Below, piece after piece: positions 32,221 through 43,208 of a stretch of 64,000 nt of DNA. The stretch is from Acholoe squamosa (taxonomy: Eukaryota; Annelida; Polychaeta; Phyllodocida; Polynoidae): positions 22,584,061 through 22,648,060 of the forward strand of contig OX439050.1 of the NCBI GenBank assembly GCA_949317995.1, in the 5' to 3' direction. The notes under the pieces are model-generated. The model ran no database searches. It was not told the origin of the DNA and saw only the letters and a program-made list of their open reading frames with translations. A program made the translations under genes and the position numbers. The stretch's first letter is position 1, and each line of letters begins with the position of its first letter.

Positions 32221-33097
32221 TACACTGCAAAAATGGTGTTTAGATTTTAAACATGTTAAGGTCTAAACATGTTTAAAACCTTAACATATATGTCAGTTAT
32301 GTGTCTCATTGGCTACACATTTAGGAATTAAACACCTTTCTTCTAAACACCTAAACATTTTTGCTAAACGTGTATATAGATGTTTAGAGTTTAAACATAT
32401 TGAATACTAGGTTTTTAGATTTAAGCATCAATATGTTTAGACACTTGTATGTGAGATACACACCAGGTAGTGGCACTACCTTTGAATGGACACTCTGCAC
32501 ACAATCACAATCAATTGCTGTGGCAAATCTTCCCAAACCCCTCGTGAAACATGGTATCATTTCATAGAATGTCAATAGAATATAAACAGCAATGGAGATT
32601 TGACTCAATTTGCCTACCACCAGCACAATTAGTGTAAACTAATGAATAAGTCTCATGACAGACACCTATTTCATGATATTTTGCAAAGGATAAAGCAGTG
32701 TCCTCCCTGTCAAGCTGTTGTACTTTCTCAATTCTCTCATTCTAATGCAGTGTATACATATGTATATGTATACTTGTGGCTGATTTCTTTAAAGACTTTG
32801 CACTTGTAAATACCTGCTGATGTCCCCCAGAAAGTAAATGAAAAAACAAACAAAAGATAACCCTATATTTACTTAATGCATACATCTGTGAACCTAAATT
32901 TCTATCTAATCATTTAGACATCTAAACATAAAATTTCATATCAGAAAAATTATAAACCTAAACACATAGATATCTAAACACTTAAGCTGAACATATTGTT
33001 TGGCTAAACATGTTTATGAAGTTAATGTGATTACAAAAACGTTGCAAGAATATGTTTAGAATTGTGTTTAGGATCTAAACACCATTTTAGAAGTGTA
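32221..33097. mobile_element. ACACTGCAAAAATGGTGTTTAG-ended MITE with TAAACATGTTTA repeats
   Basis: The left end ACACTGCAAAAATGGTGTTTAGATT is inverted against ATCTAAACACCATTTTAGAAGTGT at the right, with TA outside both. Clusters of CTAAACA/TGTTTAG near both ends (32246-32400, 32915-33080) form extended imperfect arms around an ordinary 500-bp core. Confidence 0.75.
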
Positions 33098-33826
33098 CAC
33101 ATGTCAAACATGGCATTGTTTATTGTAGTGGAAATTTGGAAAGTACAGAGAGAGATATAAGCAGCAGCTTTGACGTTTCCAAATACATGTACCCATGCAT
33201 TAATTGGGTATCTTTTGCTTAGAGCTTGCTTTTGAAAATTGATATCTACATGTATTAATAAAACGTGTATCAGTGACGCTCAGTGATATTACACATGAAG
33301 TTATACATATGTTATATCTTTTAGTTTTGTGGGTCAGAACTGGAATAACCGCCTCTGTTTCATGCCCCAGTATTTGGTTACGGACGTCTCAAAACAGGGG
33401 GATATCAACTTTAAACCCATCCACACCCATCCACCCTTTATACTGTACATGAACCAGACCATCTGAAAGGGATAAATTTCAAGATGTAGACCTACTTAAA
33501 CTTTTCATTTCCGTGAAATTCGCGAAACTATGCACAACGCAAAATATAATACAATTACACATATGACTAGCTGTGATGGGAGGGCGGGTGGAGGTGGAAA
33601 ATTTCCAGGGGGGGGGGGTCTAGAACCAGTAGTACTGTAATGTAGTTAATTCCAAATTTTGAGGAAGGTATCTCTGTTTCCCCTATGCCCAATTTTGGCG
33701 CTACCCCCCTTCCTCCATTACTTCAAAGAAGTGGAACTTTTATAGATGCGAACTTTAATATTGAGGATTAGCTTGGGCCATCATTCATCAGACACATTTT
33801 CTTTTGCTGTAAATCGAGTTGTATAA

Positions 33827-35140
33827 GACCAATAATCATGAATCGTCGTTATGTAGGCTGCCAGGGGGGTCTAAAAAAAGTTCTGGACCAGCCAAAAAAG
33901 CTTTAGGGTACATATACTACAGGTGTTGGGGGTTAGAGTCCATATGTGCGGGTAGGTTAAATATCATTTTTAAACCCATAGCATGGGGCAATAGTTGACT
34001 ACCTCAATTATGCACTAGACCCGAGAGAGACCCTACCCTGTAAAGCCTTAATGGAGTAAGATCTTTATATTAACAGGCCAAGTTATCTCATACAAAAGCC
34101 CACTGTCATATAAGATATGTATTCTAGTTATGTACGCTGGTGGCAGAATCTAGGGGCTCTCTCAGGTCTAGGGTCTCTCTCGGGTCTAGGGTCTCTCTCG
34201 GGTCCAATTGCTAGTGATAATACAATAGCTCTAAGCCTTAATGGAGTGGGATATTGATATGAACAGGCCAAGTTACTCTTATATAAAGGTCCATTGTCAT
34301 ATAAGATATCATAGTTATATACACTGGTTGCAGACTCTAGGGGCTCTTTTGGGTCTAGGGTCTCTCTCGGGTCTAGGGTCTCTCTCGGGTCCAATTTCTA
34401 GTGATTATACCATAGCTCTGAGCCTTAGTGGAGTCAGATGTTTATATTGACAGGCCAAGTTACTCTCATTAAAAGGTCCATTTTCATATGAGATTTTATA
34501 GTAAAATATATAATACACTGGTGGCAGACTGAACATCAGTGAGATTAAGGGTCTCTCTCGAGTCTAACATGAAACTACCCCAACTGTGTCATCTAAATTG
34601 GATGGACTACCCAGGCCAATATATGGGAGCTAAACTTCTATTTTTTTTATGCATCTAGGGACATGTTAAGGCTTTGCATGGTATATCTATATCATATCTG
34701 TGCTATAGGAATAATAGAACATGGTTGCTATGTTAGGGTCTCTCTTGGGTCTAGTGTAAAACTGCCCAGATACCTTTAGTCATCCAGCATAGAAAGTACA
34801 GTGATCGCATATTCCTATTTGGTCTTAAAATTTCCCCTGTGCTCTAGGGGAAATAGCAAAACCAAAAATGGAAGCTATACCCCAGTTATTTTCATTACTT
34901 GCAAGTTGCACTTGAGATCTTTGTGTTTCTGCTTGAAAAAAAAAAACCTCATTTTGGCCAGTTTTAGCCCTCTAGCTCCCTAAATATGCCTTGTAGATAG
35001 GCAAAACCCATATACCCCATGTAGCTCTATCCCATCCTGACCAGAATAAATGATAAAGACACATATATAACTTTATTTGAAGTTTTTATTGATGGGGAAA
35101 CAAGAACAGGCCAGTTAACGACGATTCATGATTATTGGTC
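33827..35140. mobile_element. 1.3-kb TIR element containing 190-bp tandem repeats
   Basis: A 24-bp perfect inverted terminus (starting GACCAATAATCATGAATC) at 33827-33850 and 35117-35140. The interior holds three direct units of about 190 bp from about 34045 (AGCCTTA(A/G)TGGAGT, GGCCAAGTTA, TCATAT(A/G)AGAT). In these, GGGTCTAGGGTCTCTCTC is itself iterated. No transposase-like frame. Confidence 0.75.
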
Positions 35141-35509
35141 ATATGCCACTGTAGCCCTATGTAGAGAATATAGAGTTATACCATAGTCTCTATGGGCTAT
35201 GTAAAATCATGTACATGTACATGTGTCTTCTCTGTACATAGGTAGATGGCCGTGAAAGCCTCTGCCCCTATCCCACAATCCCTTGCACCTCTACTGCCGA
35301 TGATGTAACATCCTGCTCCTTCCCCAAATAGACTTTTTCTCACCTGTGGCTATGCTACGTGAGCCCGTATGTGGTCAGATTTGTTAGAGCCTTACTACTA
35401 GTGTGTATGCCCTTTGCACATTTGTTCTGCACTGTGTTGTTCACGGTAATATTTACTAATAGAAGGTTACTAGTACTCAGGAATATGGCACTGCCTCTTT
35501 AACATCTAT

Positions 35510-36935
35510 TACTCACTCACTCACTCACATTACGAGAGTAGGAACCATTCCCAGCAAATTGTCGTTATCTGTCGCCATGATTGGTCATCAATGGTGACTC
35601 CTTTCTGAGTGATAACTCACTGCATCATCTTTCGCCACTGTGTGTCAGTCTCACATGGCATGGCAATTTATCACAACAGTCACCAACATGATCTCACTCA
35701 CTGCGTAAGTATGTGCCACCCCTTGTCATCCCTCACAAAGCATGGTGACTTATCACCACCATCGCCAACATGGATCTAACTCACTGCGTGAGTATGTGCC
35801 ACTGCCTGTCAACTCTCACTCAGAATGGCGGCTTATCACAAGCATCGCCAACATGGATCAGACTCACTGTGTGATTATGTACCACTCCCGTGCCATTGGC
35901 ATCAACTCTCACACATAATGGCGACTTATCACTACCATTGCCAACATTGGTCTCACTCAATGCGTGAACTTGTGTCACTCCAAGTCAATGCTCTCTGAGG
36001 ATTGCATCATCTGTCACTCACTCTCACTCACAGTGGCAACTTATCACCACCATTGCCAAAGGTGTTGAGACAGCACCACTGTTCCACATGTAGCCTATCT
36101 AGGAAGTGTGGGCATGAAGTATAAGTCCCATACGTATCAAATGTGCTTTGTTTCACACTGATTTCCATGTAATACTTCAGAGTTGAATCAAACAAGATTA
36201 TATAGAGAGAATATCAATTGAATTTAGATAGAGGTATCTCTAAAATGAAAGCAACTATCTATAAACACCTTTTCTCTGGTTACAGGAAAAATACATAGGG
36301 AAATATCAACATGAACACCTTGTCTGTGGTTAGAGGGAAGATACATATGGCAATACCACCAGCGTCGCCATCACTGGTGAGTCTGAGTGATCACCACTCT
36401 CGCCATCCATGGTGAACCTGCGCTATGATGTGGTGCGCGTTTCATCTAGCGAGGTGAGTGATCAACCGCCTTGCCATCCCTGGTGAGTGTGAGTCATCAC
36501 GATCCTCGCCAGCCGTGGTGAACATGCACTATGGCATGGTGTGCGTTTCATCTAGCGAGGTGAGTGATCACTTGTGTCGCCATCCCTGGTGAGTGTGGGT
36601 GATCAAGATCCTCACCATCTGTGGTGAACCTGTGCTATCACGAGGTACGCGTTTTATCTAGCGAGGTGACTGATCACAATCCTTGCCATCTGTGGTGAAT
36701 GTGCATTATGACGAGGTGTGTGTCTCATCTAGCGAAGTGAGTGATCACTCATGTCGCCATCCCTGGTGAGGATGAGTGATCACTCATGTCGCCATCCCTG
36801 GTGAGTCTGAGTGATCACCATCCTCGCCATCTGAGGTGAGGCCATGTGATCACCACCATTGCTATTCCTGGTGATCTTGTGCTATAGCGACGTCGTGTTC
36901 CATCTAGCGACATGTGTGAGCCACTTCACACAGGT
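35510..36935. repeat. Two adjacent TGGCGA/TCGCCA-rich tandem arrays
   Basis: 35510-36070: about six degenerate units of about 80 bp containing GCGACTTATCACCACCATCGCCAACATGG and ACTCACTGCGTGAGTATGTGCC. 36360-36935: about four to five units of about 105 bp containing TCGCCATC(C/T).TGGTGA and GTTTCATCTAGCGAGGTGAGTGATCA. Both arrays share GATCACCA/TGGTGA words; the 270 bp between them contain an independent 50-bp duplication (ACACCTTKTCTSTGGTTA). Confidence 0.75.
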
Positions 36936-38240
36936 TGACGAGGAGTCACAACAATTTGCTGGGTTATCATAGATCAGCATGTTCCAGCCCTGCTCCCTCC
37001 CACTCTCTCCCATGCAATCCTACCCCCCAGGAGAATCCTCCCTGCCATCAATTTAGCCTTTACTTCTTCTTTCGTTTTTGTTCTACTTTATTTGGCTGTG
37101 CATTGTTTCCCCCTGTGCCAGTGTGTTAGGTCGGTAACCATGGAGTTGATGGTTGTATATTGATGAGTTTGGATGGTGTACGGGAGAGCATGGGTAATGG
37201 TTATAGCGATCAAAGCGCTGGGGGTGGAATGACCTACTACAGTACTTCACGGCTTTTATCAATTTTTGATAATGTTTGATCAAAATCAAACATAACATGT
37301 AAGATACTTGTGGTAGCATGTGCCAAAATCGATAAAAAAAATTCTGGTGAGAAGGTAGAGGTCGATGTAGCTTCAATCATGTTTGTGAGACTTTTTTTCA
37401 TTTTTCCTCATTCTTTCTTTTCTCTTTCTTTCTATTTTGCTTGAGTTCTGTGCACTGTGGTGAGAGACGTCAAATACACTAAGCCAATGGTATAATCACT
37501 AAGGCTATATGTACCATAGATTATCCGAGAACTTCAATATTATTAACATATGCACTGTAAGAAGTGTTGTCAAAATAACAGCGGATCTCTACAATTATGG
37601 GACAAAGATTTCACTTTTATTCTCATGGAGATTCCTTGCAGAGCAATGCTTTACTGTACTCATAGATTATTTGCTTATCTTATACCGGCCAAAAGAATCC
37701 TCAAAAGGGGGAGGATGGGCCACGCCCCCACCTTTTCAAAATCAAAATCCTGGATTCGCCAGTGGTGGATATTATCACCTTTACATAATATATTCTAAAC
37801 GTAATCACAATCAATCCCTAGCAACAATGGCAACAGATGAAACTTCATTTTGATTTTGGCTAAAAGGCGATCCATAATAACCAAACTAGATATTATCCCA
37901 ATGTTTAAAGCGAGTGCTTAATCTCTTGATGCACTGACCGACCCGCGATGAATTGATGGTATATAAGGTGATCATTCATTAGCGGCAAGTTGCCAAGTTA
38001 CTGTTTTAGTCATACCCTGTCCATTGATCTTCTGTCGATGGGATTCCTTTCTGTATGTTCGTTCATCCAGTCCTGCTTTTGACTCGGCTGCTGCCCCCAT
38101 GTGGTCAGTGGATGAACTATTGATCAGGTATTTTTTTGGTTATTTGGCTGCTTCTTATTTCTATTCTCTATGGTATTAAAATATAGATGTCTGTATGGCA
38201 GGCTATCACCAACCCCTGGACGCTGGAACCTGTATGGAAC

Positions 38241-38243
<3 letters not shown>
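36936..38243. other. Intronic sequence with a hAT-like right end and an ACACTGTAAAA fragment
   Basis: CAAAATCCTGGATTCGCCAGTGG at about 37741-37764 is a hAT-like right terminus without a clear left partner. 37551-37660 resembles 4231-4382. No exon seen. Confidence 0.45.
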
Positions 38244-38308
<65 letters not shown>

Positions 38309-38319
38309 GAGAGAGAGAC

Positions 38320-38357
<38 letters not shown>

Positions 38358-38435
38358 TGACAGACAGACAGACAGACTGACAGACTGACAGACAGACTGA
38401 CAGACTGACAGACTGACTGACAGACAGACTGAGAG
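38244..38435. repeat. (GA)n-(GACA)n-(GACT) compound microsatellite
   Basis: About 95 bp of GA followed by GACA and GACT tetramers. Ser-Leu, Arg-Glu and Thr-Asp open frames on both strands derive from it. Confidence 0.97.
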
Positions 38436-39128
38436 GGAAAGAATAACACCAATAAAAAACCACAAACATGGAGGAAAAGAGAGTGGATAGAATAGAAAAT
38501 AATGGCAAAGAAACTGTGGGGTTGCTTGGCTTATTCATAACAAGATTGGGTTTTTGAGCCCCAATCATCGGAATGTACAAGTTTACTCAGTCAATTGGAA
38601 GAAACTCCACATGTAGCCTAAGGCACCGACTGAGTTGCATGTGCAATTTTATTGTTCCGCGAACATTTCAATGCAGCTTCTATCTCCGACGGGAAATTTT
38701 TATCAAAATGCCATCAGAAAGGCCTTTCATGTGCATTTTTTTTTCTTTTCCTTTTGTAATACAACAGGTTATGAGCTACCCATGAGTACTCCCGTGGCCT
38801 TCTATTTGGAAAATTGTATCGGCATGTTGAACTTCTAAGAGCATTGACTTCCCAAAGAACACACTGTTCCAATGATTAAGTGGAAAACAAATAGGAAGGT
38901 ACAAGCGTCATCTAAGTACAAAATACAAAGATGTGATGTCACAATAGACAAAATATATCAGATGCACCATTGGTTATGTATGGTTGCTCTGGTAAAATAT
39001 GTTTTTAACTGTAAGAGTAAAAAAATGTACATTTCTTTCATGTAGGATATTTCAAAGGGGTTACTTAGTGCTGATAGCCAAAGTGGATATACAAAGAGTA
39101 TTCAAATAGACACATATTAGCAGCATTC

Positions 39129-39129
<1 letters not shown>

Positions 39130-39208
<79 letters not shown>
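39130..39208. repeat. (TA)n microsatellite
   Basis: About 78 bp of uninterrupted TA, among the longest in the window. Confidence 0.97.
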
Positions 39209-39210
<2 letters not shown>

Positions 39211-39582
39211 TGCATTTGGTCTATTGTGGAATCAGAGTCTATATTACAGAGAATCCTGCTTCCTGCTCTCGGAAAAGCAGATGTGCTAATCAAGGAAGTA
39301 AGGATCCTTTTATCTAAACAGAGTCAACCAAAAAAGTCATAATGAATATAGGGTGGTCATTTCTTTTAAAAGCAAATAAAGATGTCAGAATAGATATCGC
39401 CAAGACTAGATACACTGCTGGAGGGACGCCCAGTAAAGTTAAAGACTCTGTCCTTGACACTGTTGTTAATTACCTCCATTAATGAATGGAACTCAAGGAG
39501 AGTACAACATTGGAGAAAGGGACAATATCTCAAGTAAATAAGTAGTAAAAACCACTAGTTGTTTCCTGTGAGGTTGGTACTT

Positions 39583-39744
39583 TACCCTTCAAGGGCCGAT
39601 GATGCATTAATGCATCATGCCCATTGGTCATCACGATGCACCAATGAAGTGCCTGCGAGCAGTGTTTCCAGTACTTCATTGGTGCATTATGACGACCAAT
39701 GGGCATGATGCACTCCTTCATCATCAGCCTTTAAAGGGTTCAGG
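39583..39744. mobile_element. Foldback MITE (GGCCGCTGATGCA family), copy 4
   Basis: A compact 160-bp palindrome: CCCTTCAAGGGCCGATGATGCA / TGCACTCCTTCATCATCAGCCTTTAAAGGG, with arms GGTCATCACGATGCACCAATGAAGT / ACTTCATTGGTGCATTATGACGACC. A more diverged relative follows at 39833-39999. Confidence 0.8.
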
Positions 39745-40426
39745 CCTGCATGATCCCTCCTGGTTTTATGTCCTTTTGTTGGCATGATACGCCTGTACAG
39801 CTGAGTACAGTGCTAGCGAGACTTCTCATCTGCACTGCTCATTATACTGACCCTCCAGGGGCGTATCAAGCCCATAGGGTCAGCATGATGCATAAATGCA
39901 GCACTGGCAGGTTACTCACCAGGGCTGCATTCATGAATCAAAGACAGATGACGATGATCTATGGCCATAATGCATTAAAGCGTGTTGCAGCCCTTTGGGT
40001 GTGATTGGGGGGGGGGGTGTTGTAGTGGTTGCCATGGTGAGGGGTGCGGTGTGCGTGTCTGGGAGCTCCTCTAAGGATGCGGGGGGAGAGCTACTCCTTT
40101 ATTATTGAGGAGGAAACTCATTCTGCGCTCTTTGAGCGGAAACTCAGAGGGAAACAACAAAACATATGATGTTGATTACCGAAGTGTTTTGGGAAAAAAG
40201 CTATCTTGTACATTTTGGTTGGGAAAATGTCCACACGCCTTGAGACGTCCACCCAACAAATTGGTAATAAAAAATGATTTGCTCGTTAACCAAAATTACT
40301 AAATCGTTGCTAGGCGTTGAAGCAAACAGCTCGTAAAATTTATTCAGCAGCAAACCAAACTTTGTGGCTATTTTCTGAAGTGGACGCCTCGAGGTAGTGG
40401 GCGTCTTGAGATTAACTTACCCTAAT

Positions 40427-40726
40427 ACTACCGTAATCTCCCGCGTATAAGCCGCGTCTTATACGTGGGGTTTTAGTTCTCATTGGATCCACAAGGGGGA
40501 CATCAAGACCTTTCTTTTGATATGTTACATGCCCTCTTAATCATAATAAGATATAAGGGGGCCCAGGGGGGTTCGGGGGGCTCAAGCTACACATAGGTTT
40601 TTGAATTTTGAAAATTCATTCAGTAGAACCAAAGTTATTAATTTTTCATTTTTTTTGGGAATTTTCCAAAACTCTAGGTGCGTCTTATATGCGCACTGCG
40701 TCTTATACGCGGGAGATTACGGTAGT
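40427..40726. mobile_element. ACTACCGTAATCTCCCGCG-ended MITE
   Basis: A 300-bp element with 25-bp perfect inverted ends (ACTACCGTAATCTCCCGCG + TATAAG), followed inward by CCGCGTCTTATACG / TGCGTCTTATATGCGCACTGCG. Related to the ends of 18619-19902. Confidence 0.85.
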
Positions 40727-43208
40727 CCAGCAGTTTTTGTATCTGAGTGTTGGCTTTACAATCCAGCCCCCCCCCCCCACCCACCCAGTAAAATCAGATG
40801 GATAGCATGTCAGACAGGTATCTGTCCAACAATCGGAGTAATGTTTCAGTCACCTTCTAGTCGGTGGATTTACTCCTTGTTAGAATCACCGCTCCCCCAC
40901 TCTTCCCCCTCCTATGCCCATTCAGTCATTATTTAAATGGTGTTTGCTCTTTTAGTTTACTTCAAACTGCTGCCACTGAGCTGGCCTTGCTGAAAATCTA
41001 AACTTTAAAGGCGGTATTCCATGAACCTGAATTGTGACTTGTCGAAATTTGATCAAATGATTTTCTCCTATACATATACCATACCAAAGGTCATTGGATC
41101 AGTGTTGATCTGTCTGAATTTAGCCTTCAGTGGAACACCAGCTTAAGGCAGGTCAGCCAAGACATGTACCCTAACACTGTAATGTTGTATATACTTACGG
41201 TCTTATGTCTTATTCAGACGCCCACCCTGGACCTTAGGTAACCAGAGGCAGTGCCTCCTAAAGGTGTGTTTTCATTACCTTTGTCTGCAGGCTATATTTA
41301 AAGCTACCTCTGGGGGGGGGGGGATTATCTTGCATGTCTTATGACATTGATCGTCCAATACAGATCTATGAGTTATTTGACCTTTGTGAAATTCCTATTT
41401 CTGAAGTTTCTTGATAGATCAACATTAGGCCTACTCCATACAGAGTACCTCTAGTGCCACAGCTATAATAACCCTTTAAAAACCATATACAGTTCACCTT
41501 TACACTGTATTCATTAGTCATCATCGACCACACCAAATCAAAGATGCAAGATGCCACGCGAGCAGAGTAGTTGGGTATCGTCCGACTGGAAATGTTACTG
41601 TTTTTTTTTTCTCATTCTCCCACTCAGTTTTGCTTTCCATAAATAGGCTAAAGTATGGCGCTTTCCATGAATGTTATACGCCCCTTTCCATAAACGAACT
41701 GTGACACATTCTATACATCAAACACGACTCCTTTCATAACGAAATAACACTATATACGTACCAATGGAAAAAGGACACTTTTCATAAATGGAGTATGACA
41801 CAACCTTTGTAACCTTTGTATGTCATGTTGAATCGTGCACTTATATTGAACAAAAGAGATCATTTTTTTTCATGAATGCTCCCCTCAGTCACTGGCCTCA
41901 GTCACATCATCAAGCACCATACCCTGATCAATGTAAGTTGAAATAAGCTTTGTATACACGTATCATGAGGTATTTGGTCATAAATGAAGAGAAATCTTTT
42001 ACTTTGTGAACAGAAAAATGGTAAAAGATATTTTTCATGGGAAACTGTAGCCTTATTGGTTCCAGGTTTATAAGGTCACTCTTAGGGTGGCAATGATTGA
42101 GTCCAAGAATACGTTCACACTGAATCCAAGAACAGGTTTAAGAGCTTTTGCCCTAGAAATAAGCCACATGCAATGCCGCTCTCCTACCGCAAATAGTTGT
42201 CTTATATTCAATAATTAATTCTTCGTACCCGGGATAAGGCCAATAACCAGCAGATCGGATGTACTGTGATTCAAAACCATGATTTTAGCTTTTCTATCTC
42301 ATAAAATAAAAGATAAAGTAAACGGAGAAAATAGAATGGATGTTTGGCTCTTCTAGCTATATCGATAACTGACTGCATGGAGATATATTAGGGTAAGGTA
42401 GCTGAATAATCAAGTAGATGAATTTCATTGGCTACTTTTACATACAAGTATATTTTTCCTACTTGAACCTGAGAAGTAGGCCTAAACATCCCTCAATCTA
42501 TCTACCACACCTAAGTCTCATTTTTTGATGGAGAATCCTAGGTAAAGCTGATGTAGTCAAATCTGCTGTCTGGTATTGTAAAAAGGAGATCTCGGAACAT
42601 CATAACACAGGAAAGATGGTAAAACATAAATGTGAGCAAAGGCATATCGATAACTCATGATCTGGGGGAGTTGCTTGAAAACACTCTACATACCCAACCC
42701 ACCTGTGGTACTGATCATCTTGATGATATTAAAGGTAAATGCAGTTGGAAGAAAAGGTCAATGAGTATTGGCTTGTAAGATAGCAACTTAGAGATTATAC
42801 CGATAAGACTTCCAATAGGTTACATAGTCAAGAGTTTGGCAAATAAAGTATACTTAAACCCAATAGATGCAAGCAATAGACCTGATCCCCTTCTGCCTGA
42901 CTGTGCATCATAATGCATTTAAACACTGTGTGGTCCTGAAGAGAAAAGATCACCCATGTAGTAAATTGTTCGGGTAATACATCATCCAATATTTTTAATC
43001 ATTTTAAATGGCAGGATACTAGTGGATATATGTATTAATCATTTACACCATTTTGTGCAAATTCATCATATTTTAGTGCACATAATGACTCATTTAAAGC
43101 AGGGTTTCCGCTATCAGGTGCTGTTATCGGTCCTTATCTTGCAAGGTATCAGCTTCAGCAGGGGTCGGCCCACTAAGGAACACGCTAAGGCCATATTGGG
43201 ACCCGTTA
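40727..43208. other. Intronic sequence with one degenerate CTTTCCATAAA repeat
   Basis: 41636-41890 contains four or five spaced CCTTTCCATAAAYG-like words. No exon or RNA gene seen in the rest. The frame at 43022 enters the 42-bp array and is not a gene start of its own. Confidence 0.5.

Noticed and set aside
38124..38580. Ser/Leu/Val-rich frames resembling a secreted low-complexity protein
   Set aside because: Encoded by the (GA)n(GACA)n microsatellite; mirrored by Arg/Glu frames on the other strand.
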